A stretch of DNA of 64,000 nucleotides, taken from CAYLNH01 sp964384625 (lineage in GTDB: Bacteria; Verrucomicrobiota; Lentisphaeria; JABSQK01). Where the stretch lies: positions 1 to 64,000 of the forward strand of contig CAYLNH010000008.1 in assembly GCA_964384625.1 (NCBI GenBank). Reading direction: 5' to 3'. The notes beneath the pieces are model-generated. The model worked only from the letters and a program-made list of their open reading frames with translations. It was not told where the DNA came from and did no database searches. The position numbers and the translations under genes are program-made. Shown one piece after another: positions 16,514 through 25,629 of this stretch (the first letter of the stretch is position 1; each line of letters begins with the position of its first letter).

Positions 16514-18205
16514 TCACTCGTCGGGGCGCAACAACGCATTGATCGCGGCCGTAACCGCCCGGGCCGCGGCCTGGTCGATATTGCTGCCGAGCCCGACGCC
16601 GATTCGCGAGATGCCGGATTCGGGATCATTCAGCTTGATGAAGCAGATGCCTTCTGCATCGGCAGTCTTGCCGCGCGTGCCCTCTTCGTAGTCTTCCAGT
16701 TTGAAGTCCGGAATTCCGTCAAGCTGCTTGACGGCATGTACGAAAGCGCTGATCGGGCCGTTGCCTTCCGACTTCAGATGGTGTTCCTCGCCGCCGAAGC
16801 CGACATGGACTTCGCCCGCGATCATATCCGGGTCGTCCTGCATCGGTCGCGGCCAGTAATGCTTCAGCTCGATCGGTTCGCCGTGCTTCTTGTAGTGGTA
16901 CCTGAAGATCGTCCACAGTTCTTTGCTGCCGAGTTCGCGTTTGGCTTCATCGGCGAAGGCCTGGACTTTCTTGGCGAAATCGATCTGCACCCAGCGCGGC
17001 ATGCGGATGTGGTAATCCTGTTCCATGACGTGGGCGATGCCGCCTTTGCCGGACTGGCTGTTGATTCGGATGAACTTCTCGAAGGTCCGGCCGACTGCCG
17101 ACGGGTCGACATGGAGATAGGGGACCTTCCAGCCGCCGAAGTGACCGGCCAGCTCGTCCTTGCGCGCGAGCCCCTTGTGAATGGCGTCCTGGTGCGAGCC
17201 GCTGAACGCGGTAAACACCAGTTCACCGGCGTAGGGGTGGCGCGCGTGCGTCGGAATGCTGGTCACTTCCTCGACCAAATCGACGATCGCCGGAAGGTCG
17301 TCGAAGTTCAAGCCGGTGTCGACCCCGAGGTACTCCAGGTCCAGCGCACAGGTAACCAGGTCGACGTTGCCGGTGCGTTCGCCATGGCCGAAGAGCGTGC
17401 CCTCGACGCGGCCGGCGCCGGCCATCAGGCTCTGTACGGTCGCGGCCACCGCCATGCCCATGTCGTTATGCGAATGCAGCGACACGATGGTGTTCTCACG
17501 GAACTTCTGCCGGTTGATGAATTCCTCGATCATATCCGCATACTCGTGCGGCAGACGCCGCTCGACTGTGGCCGGAAGATTCAGGTAGACCTTCTCATCG
17601 CCTTCCGGCGCCCAGGTCTCAACGACCAAATTGCACATCTCGACGGCGTAGTCGAGGTCGGAATCGGTGAATTCCTCCGGGGAGAATTCGAGACCGATGC
17701 GGCCGGTCATCTCTCGCGTGCCGGCGCGTATCTGCGCCGCCGACGCCTGCACCATGCGCAGCTGCTCCTCCCGCGTCTTGCCGAACACAAAGGTCCGGTG
17801 CAGGTCGCTGGAAGCAATATAGAAGTGGACGATGGCGTTCTTGACGCCCGCCAGCGACTCCAGGGTTCTCTCGATCAACTCGGGCCGCGCCTGCGTCAAA
17901 ACGGAAATTTCGACATCGTCGGGGATGTGGCCGCCCTCGATCAGATCGCGGGCGAACTGAAACTCATCCGCCGCCGCGGCGGGGAAGCCGATCTCGATCT
18001 GCTTGAAGCCGACGTCGCAGAGCAGTTTGAAGTACCGCATTTTCTGCTCGGGCGTCATGGGGTCGGGGAGCGCCTGGTTGCCGTCGCGCAAATCGACCGC
18101 ACACCAGGTCGGGGACTGGGTAATCTTCGCGTCGGGCCAGCGTCGTTGTTTGATCGCAATCGGCGTCGGCCGCGAGTATGTAATGCCGGACATTCTGGAT
18201 GACAT
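16514..18205 (-). CDS. leuA: 2-isopropylmalate synthase
   Basis: LeuA condenses acetyl-CoA with 2-oxoisovalerate, the committed step to leucine. The 563 residues match the longer LeuA type. The HMGL-like barrel opens with WCAVDLRDGNQALPDPMT and has the metal-binding pair SLHSHNDMGMAVA and GTLFGHGERTGNVDL. The C-terminal allosteric LeuA dimer domain (VGFGGEEHHLKSEGNGPISA) is present, so leucine feedback inhibition is expected. No other leu genes are adjacent. The leader sequence just upstream encodes a leucine-rich peptide with a terminator-like hairpin, which points to transcription attenuation (see separate entries). Confidence 0.97.
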   Translation of the reverse strand: MSSRMSGITYSRPTPIAIKQRRWPDAKITQSPTWCAVDLRDGNQALPDPMTPEQKMRYFKLLCDVGFKQIEIGFPAAAADEFQFARDLIEGGHIPDDVEISVLTQARPELIERTLESLAGVKNAIVHFYIASSDLHRTFVFGKTREEQLRMVQASAAQIRAGTREMTGRIGLEFSPEEFTDSDLDYAVEMCNLVVETWAPEGDEKVYLNLPATVERRLPHEYADMIEEFINRQKFRENTIVSLHSHNDMGMAVAATVQSLMAGAGRVEGTLFGHGERTGNVDLVTCALDLEYLGVDTGLNFDDLPAIVDLVEEVTSIPTHARHPYAGELVFTAFSGSHQDAIHKGLARKDELAGHFGGWKVPYLHVDPSAVGRTFEKFIRINSQSGKGGIAHVMEQDYHIRMPRWVQIDFAKKVQAFADEAKRELGSKELWTIFRYHYKKHGEPIELKHYWPRPMQDDPDMIAGEVHVGFGGEEHHLKSEGNGPISAFVHAVKQLDGIPDFKLEDYEEGTRGKTADAEGICFIKLNDPESGISRIGVGLGSNIDQAAARAVTAAINALLRPDE

Positions 18206-18241
18206 GTGAAAACCTCGTCAGGTGTAAGAAGTGTTAACGCA

Positions 18242-18283
18242 GAAAAATGGAAAGGCGACGTCTAGGCCAGGCCTGTAAGTCGC
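18242..18283 (-). terminator. attenuator-like hairpin and U-run before leuA
   Basis: Read on the minus strand, GCGAC (18279-18283) pairs with GTCGC (18255-18259). An inner AGG/CCT stem and CCTGG loop lie between, and after the stem come CTTTCCATTTTTC (T-run at 18243-18247). The 5-prime half of the hairpin overlaps the last leader-peptide codons, as required for ribosome-controlled attenuation. Confidence 0.5.
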
Positions 18284-18399
18284 AGGAGTTCGGCAGGCAG
18301 AAGCAACAGTCGCAGATTCCCGATGCTGCGACGGATGGCGGTGCGGTTCCGGACGGCGGTCTCAGCCGCCTTTTCTGTTGCTGTTGCGAACGGACTCAT
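18262..18399 (-). CDS. putative leu leader peptide (leuL-like)
   Basis: A 45-codon frame starts at ATG 18399 and stops 56 bp before leuA. Its last 18 residues contain eight leucines, including four consecutive codons CTG TTG CTT CTG, then CTC CTG and CTT. The mix includes leucine codons that are rarer here. Such codon runs just before a hairpin with a U-run are the hallmark of amino-acid attenuation in proteobacteria and actinobacteria. The ATG has no strong ribosome binding site, so a later start is possible. It is too short for routine gene calling. Function is inferred; the reading frame and leucine run are directly visible. Confidence 0.65.
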   Translation of the reverse strand: MSPFATATEKAAETAVRNRTAIRRSIGNLRLLLLPAELLRLTGLA

Positions 18400-18451
18400 G
18401 ATGGGTCTCAGTTGCGTTAGACGTGATGGAGACGAGGACAAAGATAGTTAC

Positions 18452-20494
18452 TTACGCATCCCCGTCAAATATTTTCTTCTCGCGGTAGGCCGTCCAGGCC
18501 GGCTCGAACGCAATGTCGCGCTCGGGGATCGGGCGGACGGGGACGTGCGCAAACGTGAACATCCGGTCGCTGTCGCCGGCGTAGCTGACTTCCTGGATGG
18601 TCGCCCGCAGGTCTTGGTTCTCCGGCCGCCAGGCCGGGAGCTCGCCGTCTTCGCCACGCAGGATCTCCGGCATCGGGAGGCCGTCCGGATCCAGCACGAC
18701 ATAGGACCCGCGGCTGCCGCCGCCGTGGACAATGAGGTCCTCGATGGCTGCCAGCAGCGCCACCTGCGTCAGGCACATGGATTCAGCCTGCACCGCATCC
18801 GCCAGGCGTTTGCGGTCATCGACCTTCAGACCGTCCTGCTGCAGTTTCTGATACTGCTGCGCGGCTTCAGTCACGGCGTCGCCGATGGCGGTTTTCGAAC
18901 GGATATGCGCGCCGAAGCGAGTCATGCGGGCGCGGGTCTCGGCCAGAGCTTCAGCGGCCGTAACCGCGCCGCCGTTGAGCATGCCGTTCAGTTTCTCGAG
19001 GCCCGCCGCCACCGCCGCGGCAACCGCATCGCTGCCGCTCACGTCCGCCGGCAGCTCGGCGCCGTAGACGTTGGCAATGTACTCGGCGGACCGGATGCCG
19101 CCGACCTGCCCGGCGTTCAACGCCGAGCCGCCCGGACGTTTGACGCCGTGCGTACCGGCCATCTCGCCGACCACAAACGTGCGCGGAACATTTGACTGCC
19201 ACCAGCGGTCGACGACGAAACCGCCGTTCATATGCTGGGCGCAGACGGCGATTTCCAACGGCTCATTCCAGAGGTCGATGCCGTTCTCGGTGTAGATGTC
19301 GATCGCCGGCTGGTTCATATGCGCCAGGCGCTCGATCGGCAGATCCTGCAGCGCGCCGGTGCGCTGTAGATAAACCAGCGCCTCTTCCTCGAGGTGGTCC
19401 AAGGCGAACGCGTTCATGGCGTCCGTACCGATCGGGTTCTTCAGGAAATCCATAAAGACGCGGCGGCCGCGCCCAACGATCTCGCGGTGCACGGCCATGT
19501 CGACCAGGCTCGACTGGAAGTCGTCGATGCGCTGCGCGTCGAAGGGCCACTGGTAGCCTTTCAGGAAGATGCAGGTGGCCAGGCGTTCCATGGTCTCGTA
19601 GTACTCGGTCAGGAACTCGCGCTCGTCACTGACGCCGTCGGCGGCGGTCGAGTAGATGCGCGGGACCACCTGCATATACGTGCCGGACACGTTCCAACGG
19701 AATTTGGTCGAAGCCAGACCGTACTGGGATTCGGTGATGTTGTTGGCCTTCAGCCCGGCTTTCAGGGCGATGCCGTGGATACCCACCTGGCCTTTGGGAT
19801 AAACCGTGGTCTGATATACCTCGCCGGGGCCGCCGCAGGCCAGAACAAAGTTCTCCGCCTGAAAGACCGAGAGGCCCAGGTTGTCGCCATCGACGTTCTT
19901 CTTGTCGATCGTCAGCATCGCGACGATGCGGCCGCCGTCGTCCTTGACAAAATCAAGGACCTCCTGTTTGTCCATGATCGGAATGCCGTAGCGTTCGACC
20001 ATGTGCTGAAGTCCTTCGCTCATGAACTTACTGGTGCGCGGGCCGGCGGACGTCGCGCGCTCGTAGGGATCGTGATCGGTCTTATACCCGAGGAAAGCGC
20101 CTTCCGGGTCGTGGGGGAACGGCACGCCGGCGGCAACGAGTCGGTAGAAGCCGCGCAACGAACCGTTGCCCTCGGCCAACGCCAGATCGCCGTGCATACA
20201 ACCGGGCGTCGTCATCGTCACGGCGAAGTCATGCGCGGTATCCGGCACCCGCGGCGACGTCCCCATCTTGTAGTAGGTCTGCTTGTCGCTGCCGGACATG
20301 CGCGAGGCGCCCAACGGCACGCCGGTGGTCACCACGGCAATCCGGTCCTGCGGCGTCTCGACGCCGGTCTGCTCGAAGAACTCGAACAGGTTGACGGCGC
20401 AGCCCATGCCGGCAGCGCCGGCGCCGACGATGATGGTGTTGGTGGTGTAGACGGGGATCGTGGTGCCGTTGATGATGACTTCGGATGTATGCAT
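18452..20494 (-). CDS. FAD-dependent flavoprotein of the fumarate reductase/succinate dehydrogenase family
   Basis: 680 residues. The N-terminal dinucleotide motif TIIVGAGAAGMGCAVNL (about 20-36) and the FAD-loop sequence FVVGEMAGTHGVKRPGGSAL mark the FrdA/SdhA-like flavoprotein superfamily. AQHMNGGFVVDRWWQSN matches the region of the substrate-site His in the family. There is no adjacent iron-sulfur or membrane subunit, so it is not a respiratory complex. It is the last gene of an operon with an SDR, a ClpP-like protease, a Gfo/Idh/MocA enzyme and a cupin, which suggests an oxidation step in sugar or sugar-acid breakdown. The substrate is unknown. Confidence 0.85.
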   Translation of the reverse strand: MHTSEVIINGTTIPVYTTNTIIVGAGAAGMGCAVNLFEFFEQTGVETPQDRIAVVTTGVPLGASRMSGSDKQTYYKMGTSPRVPDTAHDFAVTMTTPGCMHGDLALAEGNGSLRGFYRLVAAGVPFPHDPEGAFLGYKTDHDPYERATSAGPRTSKFMSEGLQHMVERYGIPIMDKQEVLDFVKDDGGRIVAMLTIDKKNVDGDNLGLSVFQAENFVLACGGPGEVYQTTVYPKGQVGIHGIALKAGLKANNITESQYGLASTKFRWNVSGTYMQVVPRIYSTAADGVSDEREFLTEYYETMERLATCIFLKGYQWPFDAQRIDDFQSSLVDMAVHREIVGRGRRVFMDFLKNPIGTDAMNAFALDHLEEEALVYLQRTGALQDLPIERLAHMNQPAIDIYTENGIDLWNEPLEIAVCAQHMNGGFVVDRWWQSNVPRTFVVGEMAGTHGVKRPGGSALNAGQVGGIRSAEYIANVYGAELPADVSGSDAVAAAVAAGLEKLNGMLNGGAVTAAEALAETRARMTRFGAHIRSKTAIGDAVTEAAQQYQKLQQDGLKVDDRKRLADAVQAESMCLTQVALLAAIEDLIVHGGGSRGSYVVLDPDGLPMPEILRGEDGELPAWRPENQDLRATIQEVSYAGDSDRMFTFAHVPVRPIPERDIAFEPAWTAYREKKIFDGDA

Positions 20495-20584
20495 GAGTGG
20501 GTATCAGGTGTGGTGTTGTCGGATTGGTCACGAGCAAGAATGCTCGGGCACGAAAACCGGAATGAGCCGCGCACAGTTTGCGCG

Positions 20585-21349
20585 CTACAGGATGCTCAGG
20601 TGGAAGCCGCCGTCGATGTTGAGGACCTGGCCGGTGGCCATGGGAATGCGGTCGGTGGCACAGGTGGCGACGGCCGCACCAATGTCTTCGGGCATGCCCC
20701 AGCGACGAATCGGCGTGATGCCCTCGGCAATCAGCTTGTCGTACTTCTCGGTGACGACCTTGGTCATGTCGGTCTTGACAATGCCGGGACGGACTTCAAA
20801 GACGTAAATGCCGTCGTCGGCAAGGCGGGCGGCATAGAGCTTGGTCATCATGCTGATACCGGCCTTGGACAGGCAATACTCGCCGCGGGACGGCGAGGCG
20901 GTCTCGGCCGAGATCGAGCTGATATTGATGATGGCGAAGTAGTCGTCGGGGTTCGCCTGCTTCTGCTCGAGCATCCAGTTGGCACAGGCCTGCGTCAGGA
21001 AGTACGGACCCTTGAGATTGATGCCCATGACGAAGTCATAGGAGTCCTCGGCAGCCTCCAGGATATCGGCGCGCACTTTAGGCGCCACGCCGGCGTTGTT
21101 GACCAGGACGTTCAGCCTGCCGCACTTCTCTTTGACTTCGGCGATGGCCGCCGCGCGCGCTTCCGCCGAACTGATGTCGCACTTCACGCCCAGTGCGTTC
21201 GCGCCCAGTTTTTCGATCGCGGCCACGGCATCTGCCGTATCAATGATATCAGCGATGACAACGTCAAAGCCTTCCTTTGCGAGGGCTTCGGCACAGGCCA
21301 GGCCGATGCCGCGGGCGGCGCCCGTAACCATTGCTACCGGTGCAGTCAT
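20585..21349 (-). CDS. short-chain dehydrogenase/reductase
   Basis: A classical 254-residue SDR. It has the NAD(P) motif TGAARGIG (residues 9-16), NNAGVAP, the catalytic Ser in NISSISA, the YCLSK (YxxxK) pair, and VRPGIVKTDMT. Its closest look-alikes are 3-oxoacyl-ACP reductase-like and sugar-alcohol dehydrogenases. The ATG directly abuts the clpP-like stop codon (TAG-ATG), so translational coupling is likely. In this operon it probably oxidises or reduces a sugar derivative rather than serving fatty-acid synthesis. Confidence 0.9.
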   Translation of the reverse strand: MTAPVAMVTGAARGIGLACAEALAKEGFDVVIADIIDTADAVAAIEKLGANALGVKCDISSAEARAAAIAEVKEKCGRLNVLVNNAGVAPKVRADILEAAEDSYDFVMGINLKGPYFLTQACANWMLEQKQANPDDYFAIINISSISAETASPSRGEYCLSKAGISMMTKLYAARLADDGIYVFEVRPGIVKTDMTKVVTEKYDKLIAEGITPIRRWGMPEDIGAAVATCATDRIPMATGQVLNIDGGFHLSIL

Positions 21350-21961
21350 CTACTTCAGCTCCTTGATATTCTCGATGACCTTGCCGCAGAGGCCGTAGTC
21401 GATGGCTTCCTCGGCGTTCAGCCAGAAGTTGCGGTCGGTGTCCTTGCGGACCTTGTCGATCTTCTGGCCGGTGCCTTTGGCGATCACTTTGTTCAGACGC
21501 TCGCGCATCTTCAGGATCTCCTTGGCTTCGATGTCGATGTCCTTAGCCCAGCCGCCGGCGCCGCCGCTGGGCTGATGCAGCAGAAAGCGGGTGTTCGGCA
21601 GACAGAACCGATCGTCCTTGGGGACGGACAGATAGATGTGCGCCCCGGCACTCGCGACCCAGCCGGTACCGACAACGCGAACCCGCGGGCCGACAAACTT
21701 GATCATATCGTGAATCGTGTCGCCGGCTTCCACGTGGCCGCCCGGCGAGTTGATATACACGGTGATGTCGTCATCGGAATCGGCCGCCAACGCCAACAAC
21801 TGTGCCATCACTTCCTTGGCCAGTTTCATGTTGATCGTGCCGCTGATGATGATGGTGCGCGACTCGAACAGTTTCTCGACGATCTTGTTCGGGAATTTAC
21901 CTTTTGACTTTTCTTCGTCTTCGTCTTCGTCTTCGTCGCAATAGGTCCAGGTATCTTGCAT
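21350..21961 (-). CDS. ClpP-like serine protease (S14)
   Basis: 203 residues from ATG 21961, with GAGG 7 nt upstream; the longer frame upstream is antisense noise. The S14 fold is clear: [20 protein letters not shown], nucleophile Ser104 in [10 protein letters not shown], His129 in FLLHQPSGG, and an Asp near residue 176 before [14 protein letters not shown]. Departures from housekeeping ClpP are an acidic N-terminal tail (residues 9-17 almost all Asp/Glu) in place of the usual axial-loop sequence, and ASAGA in place of ASSMGA. No clpX or clpA is nearby. It sits inside a metabolic operon, so it may be a specialised paralogue. Confidence 0.88.
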   Translation of the reverse strand: MQDTWTYCDEDEDEDEEKSKGKFPNKIVEKLFESRTIIISGTINMKLAKEVMAQLLALAADSDDDITVYINSPGGHVEAGDTIHDMIKFVGPRVRVVGTGWVASAGAHIYLSVPKDDRFCLPNTRFLLHQPSGGAGGWAKDIDIEAKEILKMRERLNKVIAKGTGQKIDKVRKDTDRNFWLNAEEAIDYGLCGKVIENIKELK

Positions 21962-21972
21962 GATGAACCTCG

Positions 21973-23148
21973 TTATTTGTTGGCTTCGATAATCGGCAGT
22001 TCCGGGACGTCGACCCAGGCCCGCTGGTCCCAGGATTCGAGCCCCATCTCCGCGAGTTGGACGCCCTTGGCGCCTTCGCGCAGATCCCAGCGGAACGGTT
22101 CGTCCTTCACCAGATAGCGGAGGAAAAGCTCCCACTGGATCTTGAACGCGTTGTCGTAGTCGCCGTAGTCCGGCACCCGAGTCCAGCCGTCGTAGAAGTC
22201 GATCGGCTGGTCGATGTCCGGGTTCCAGATGGGCTTCGGCGTCTCGCTGCAGTGCTGGATAACGCAGTCGCGCAGGCCGGCGACGGCGCTGCCCTTGGTT
22301 CCGTCGATCTGGACGGTCAGCAGGTCGTCGCGGCGAACGCGGACGCACCAGGAGGAGTTGAAATGGGCGATAACGCCGCCGGCGAGTTCGAACGTGGCGT
22401 ACGCCGAATCATCGGATGTGGCTTCGTATTTCTCGCCGTTCTCGTCCCAGCGTGCCGGAATGTGCGTGGCGCCGCGGCAGGAGACGGACTTCACCTCGCC
22501 AAAGAGATTGTCCAGGACATAGCGCCAGTGGCAGAGCATGTCGACGATGATGCCGCCGCCGTCTTCCTTGCGGTAGTTCCAACTCGGGCGCTGCGCCGGA
22601 ATGACATCTCCCTCAAAAACCCAGTAGCCGAACTCGCCGCGGACGGAGAGGATCTTGCCGAAGAACCCGAGCTCCTTCAGGCGCTGAACTTTCAGGAGGC
22701 CCGGCAGCCAGAGCTTGTCCTGCACGACGCCGTGCTTGATGCCGGCTTCCTGCGCCAGGCGGTACAGCTCGTAGGCTTCTTCGCAACTGACCGCAGTCGG
22801 CTTCTCGCAGTAGATGTGCTTGCCGGCGGCGATGGCTTTCTTGACCCACTCGAAGCGGCGCGTCGTGGTCTGCGCGTCGAAGTACAACGGGTAATCGTCA
22901 TCGGCCAGGCAGGCGTCGACGTCGGTCGACCATTTCTCGATGCCGGTGCGTTCAACGAGTTTCTGGAGCTTGGCCGGGTTGCGGCCGACCAGGATGGGGT
23001 CGGGCATGATGTATTCGGCATCGCTGATCTTGACGCCGCCGGCCGCGCGAATCTCGCAGATGGACCGGATGAGGTGTTGGTTGGTGCCCATGCGTCCGGT
23101 GACGCCGTTCATGATGATGCCAACGCGGTGGGTAGTAATGTCAGACAT
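21973..23148 (-). CDS. Gfo/Idh/MocA-family oxidoreductase
   Basis: 391 residues. An NAD(P)-binding N-terminal domain begins [17 protein letters not shown] and is followed by the family signature [19 protein letters not shown] (EKP). The C-terminal domain has [20 protein letters not shown], with the GG-x-x-x-D-x-x-x-H pattern that holds the catalytic Asp and His. These enzymes oxidise or epimerise sugars and inositols. It lies 11 bp before the ClpP-like gene and 45 bp after the cupin gene, so the five genes probably form one transcript. The substrate is unknown. Confidence 0.9.
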   Translation of the reverse strand: MSDITTHRVGIIMNGVTGRMGTNQHLIRSICEIRAAGGVKISDAEYIMPDPILVGRNPAKLQKLVERTGIEKWSTDVDACLADDDYPLYFDAQTTTRRFEWVKKAIAAGKHIYCEKPTAVSCEEAYELYRLAQEAGIKHGVVQDKLWLPGLLKVQRLKELGFFGKILSVRGEFGYWVFEGDVIPAQRPSWNYRKEDGGGIIVDMLCHWRYVLDNLFGEVKSVSCRGATHIPARWDENGEKYEATSDDSAYATFELAGGVIAHFNSSWCVRVRRDDLLTVQIDGTKGSAVAGLRDCVIQHCSETPKPIWNPDIDQPIDFYDGWTRVPDYGDYDNAFKIQWELFLRYLVKDEPFRWDLREGAKGVQLAEMGLESWDQRAWVDVPELPIIEANK

Positions 23149-23153
23149 TGGGA

Positions 23154-23182
23154 ATTTCAGATTTTGGATTTCGGATTTTGGA
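23154..23182. repeat. AT-rich degenerate repeat (CAGATTTTGGATTTCGG type)
   Basis: A short run of GATTTTGGATT / GATTTCGGATT units lies between the cupin and the oxidoreductase genes. It resembles the reverse complement of the repeat at 4748-4792. Confidence 0.5.
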
Positions 23183-23193
23183 TTGAGAGGGCT

Positions 23194-23646
23194 TTAAGCG
23201 TCTGCCGGGGGATCGGTGCATTGCGGCTGCGCGCCCTCCGGCAGGGCCGGCACATCGATGCCGGCTTTAGGCAGCGTGCCGGACAGTTCCTGGCGCCAGT
23301 GATCGACGTCGCCGGCCGGTGCGTAGATGTACATGAACCGCAACGGGGTATCGCCGATGTTGGTCAGTTGATGGAAGGTCCCGGGCGGGATGTAAACTGC
23401 CATGCCGCCGGACAAGGTCCGGCGCTCTTCGCCCAGGCACATCTCGCCGGTACCCTCGATGACGAAGTAGACCTCTTCGGATTCCTGGTTGTGCCAGGGG
23501 ATCTGGCCGCCGTTCGGCTCCAGGGTAACGTGGCCGGAGCAGAAGCCTTCGGCCTCAATGGCCTGGCCTTCGCCGACCATCGCCTGGGTGCGTCGGCCGG
23601 CCGGGTACGTCCGACCCTCGATTCGGCTCAAATCTGCAATGATCAT
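23194..23646 (-). CDS. cupin-domain protein
   Basis: 150 residues from ATG 23646, with AAGGAG upstream; the longer in-frame starts add spacer-derived sequence. It is a single conserved-barrel cupin: IPWHNQESEEVYFVIEGTGE carries the His, Glu metal-ligand positions and YIPPGTFHQLTNIGD carries the second motif His. Small cupins of this kind act as sugar isomerases, epimerases or oxygenases. It is the first gene of the operon ending at 18452, so a role in handling a sugar intermediate is likely. The exact reaction cannot be read from sequence. Confidence 0.85.
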   Translation of the reverse strand: MIIADLSRIEGRTYPAGRRTQAMVGEGQAIEAEGFCSGHVTLEPNGGQIPWHNQESEEVYFVIEGTGEMCLGEERRTLSGGMAVYIPPGTFHQLTNIGDTPLRFMYIYAPAGDVDHWRQELSGTLPKAGIDVPALPEGAQPQCTDPPADA

Positions 23647-23943
23647 CGGTCGTGATAACTCCTTCTCAGCCGGTTGAAGACAAGGGTTCATAGGGGTCTT
23701 CGCAGGCAGAATCTGCACACTACCACCAAACGCCCGCTTTGCTACCTGCAGCCGAGTCATTTGTCCGCTCCACATCCCCTGTCGTTCCGGCCGCTTCCCG
23801 CACAACACGGCAAGTGGATCTTGACCGAATCACCCCGGAACGGCGTGGCGGCGGCCGGCAAGGTTGGGCGCCGGACGGAACCCGGACGCCCGGACGGGGT
23901 CAAACCCGGTGAGTCCTTAGAGGACTCGCAGCCTGGAGGTTTT

Positions 23944-25122
23944 ATGTTTAGGCGGTTCGCCATCGTTGTCGGGCTACTGTTTGCCGCCGCCCCGGCTCGG
24001 GGCGGTGCGGTCTTGACGAAGACCGGCGAAGCCCGGGTCGGACCGATGCGCAAGGTGGGCGAGGTCGTGCAGCTCAAGGTCAAGTTCGGGGTGATCAAGT
24101 ACAAACGGGGAACCACCCGGTGGTACACGATCAGCTCGAAAGTCCGGACCTTCCTGCAGGCCGCCAGGGCGGCATTTCGGGACCGGGACCTGGTTGCCGC
24201 GGAAGCCTTTCTCAAAGAGAGCCTCAAACAGGAGCCGGACACCAAAGCCGAGGCCATGAGCCTGCTCACGAGCCTGAAACGCCGCCAGACGGTTGCCGGC
24301 TCGCCCAACTATCGCGTCGCCGCCGATGATGCCGCGGCGGCGGTGCGACCGCAACCCACCGGCCGCATCCGCCTGCAGTTTCCGGATCCATCGCTCCGCC
24401 GCAAGGAGGTCCTTGACGGCACGCCGGGCAAGCGCAGGATCTACCAGTCCAGGCATTCGGACTACAAAGGCGGCCGGTTCGGGGTCTACGTACCGAAGCG
24501 TTACAGTCCGGAAGACCCCATACCGCTGGTGGTCAGTTCCCACGGCGCCGGCGGCAGCGGGCCGGGCGAACTGGGCGGCTGGCAGGGCCAGGCGGACAAA
24601 TACGGCTTCATCGTCATCTGTCCCTCGTACAAGATTGCCGGGCAAGGCGGCAGCTCCCTGCGCGAACTGCGCCGTCGGGTCGCAGAAGACGACCGGATGC
24701 TGAGCGACATCATGAAGCGTGCCTTCGGTTCGTTTCATATCGATCGAAAGCACGTGTTGCACACGGGCTTCAGCGGCGGCGGCGTCCCGACGTGGTATAT
24801 CGCCATGAACCATCCCGAATGGTTTACGGCGCTCTGTTTCCGCAGCGGCAATTTCTACGGCGAGTTCATGCCGCTGAAGGACGCAACGTGGCGCAACCGC
24901 CCGATCTACATCTTCTGGGGCACGAAGGATCATCCCATCATCCTGAAGAAAAGCCCCGTGTTCCGCAACGCCGGCGAAGGCCCCAAAGCCCTGGAGTTTC
25001 TGGAGAAACGCGTCCGCGCCACAAAACTCAAAAAGGAGATCCTTGACGGCGGCGGCCACGCCTCGCGTGCCGATCTGGCGGCGAAGTGGTTTGCTGAGGA
25101 AGTGGTGAAGACCGAAGAGTGA
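23944..25122 (+). CDS. secreted alpha/beta-hydrolase (esterase/PHB depolymerase-like)
   Basis: 392 residues from ATG 23944 (GGAGG 4 nt upstream). A signal peptide (MFRRFAIVVGLLFAAAPARG) is followed by a short SHD1/SH3-like region (residues 25-80). The hydrolase domain begins GRFGVYVPKRYSPEDPIPLV and has the oxyanion-region SSHGAGGSGPGELGG. The nucleophile elbow is HTGFSGGGVP, an Asp lies in WGTKDHPII, and a His in DGGGHASRADLA. It is therefore probably active in the periplasm or outside on ester-linked polymers or decorated glycans. Specificity is unknown. Confidence 0.82.
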   Translation: MFRRFAIVVGLLFAAAPARGGAVLTKTGEARVGPMRKVGEVVQLKVKFGVIKYKRGTTRWYTISSKVRTFLQAARAAFRDRDLVAAEAFLKESLKQEPDTKAEAMSLLTSLKRRQTVAGSPNYRVAADDAAAAVRPQPTGRIRLQFPDPSLRRKEVLDGTPGKRRIYQSRHSDYKGGRFGVYVPKRYSPEDPIPLVVSSHGAGGSGPGELGGWQGQADKYGFIVICPSYKIAGQGGSSLRELRRRVAEDDRMLSDIMKRAFGSFHIDRKHVLHTGFSGGGVPTWYIAMNHPEWFTALCFRSGNFYGEFMPLKDATWRNRPIYIFWGTKDHPIILKKSPVFRNAGEGPKALEFLEKRVRATKLKKEILDGGGHASRADLAAKWFAEEVVKTEE

Positions 25123-25150
25123 GCTGCCGTGCAGCACGGCGGCATCGGCC

Positions 25151-25384
25151 CTACGCCCATTCGGCCAGGGTGTGCTCAAACGCGGCCACCGTGGCGTTCA
25201 GCGTAATGCGAGCGACCTCACCGCGACCCGTCCAGTCGCTGCCCTGCTGGATATAGAGCCCTTCCAACTGCCGCCGCACCTCGTCGATACCGAATCCCTG
25301 CTCCTCGCGGCGCAGTTCGAGATCGTGGCAGATATTCTCGAATACCTCGTTGTACGTCACCTCACGCCAGTCATCGTCAGGCAT
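25151..25384 (-). CDS. small conserved-looking hypothetical protein
   Basis: 77 residues starting MPDDDWREVTYNE at ATG 25384, with AGGAGG at the ideal 8-nt spacing. The composition is acidic and helical, with no membrane segment or Cys motif. It ends 28 bp from the convergent esterase stop and starts 245 bp from the divergent M50-like gene. I do not recognise a family. The strong ribosome binding site and normal codon pattern support it as real. Confidence 0.65.
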   Translation of the reverse strand: MPDDDWREVTYNEVFENICHDLELRREEQGFGIDEVRRQLEGLYIQQGSDWTGRGEVARITLNATVAAFEHTLAEWA

Positions 25385-25629
25385 GCCGGAATCCTCCTGC
25401 CGCAATTGTAGTTTTGATCATCGCAGCGTCAAACTTTTTCAGTCAAGCACAGAAACAACCGGGCTTCGCAATGCGCGGTCACGGCGGGCCCACTCCTTTC
25501 GCCGCTGAGGACATATGTGTAGACATGCGACCGAATCAAGCCTGCCGCCCGGCTTTGCCAAAACGTTTGCGGCTTACTGTGGATTAATGGATTGCGGGCG
25601 GCAACGTTATTGGTGCAGAGGAGTGAGAC

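Noticed and set aside
16736..18202. 488-codon frame opposite leuA
   Set aside because: Antisense shadow; leuA has full family motifs.
19394..21907. 837-codon plus-strand frame
   Set aside because: Antisense to the flavoprotein, SDR and ClpP genes, no domain signature; a product of GC-rich third positions.
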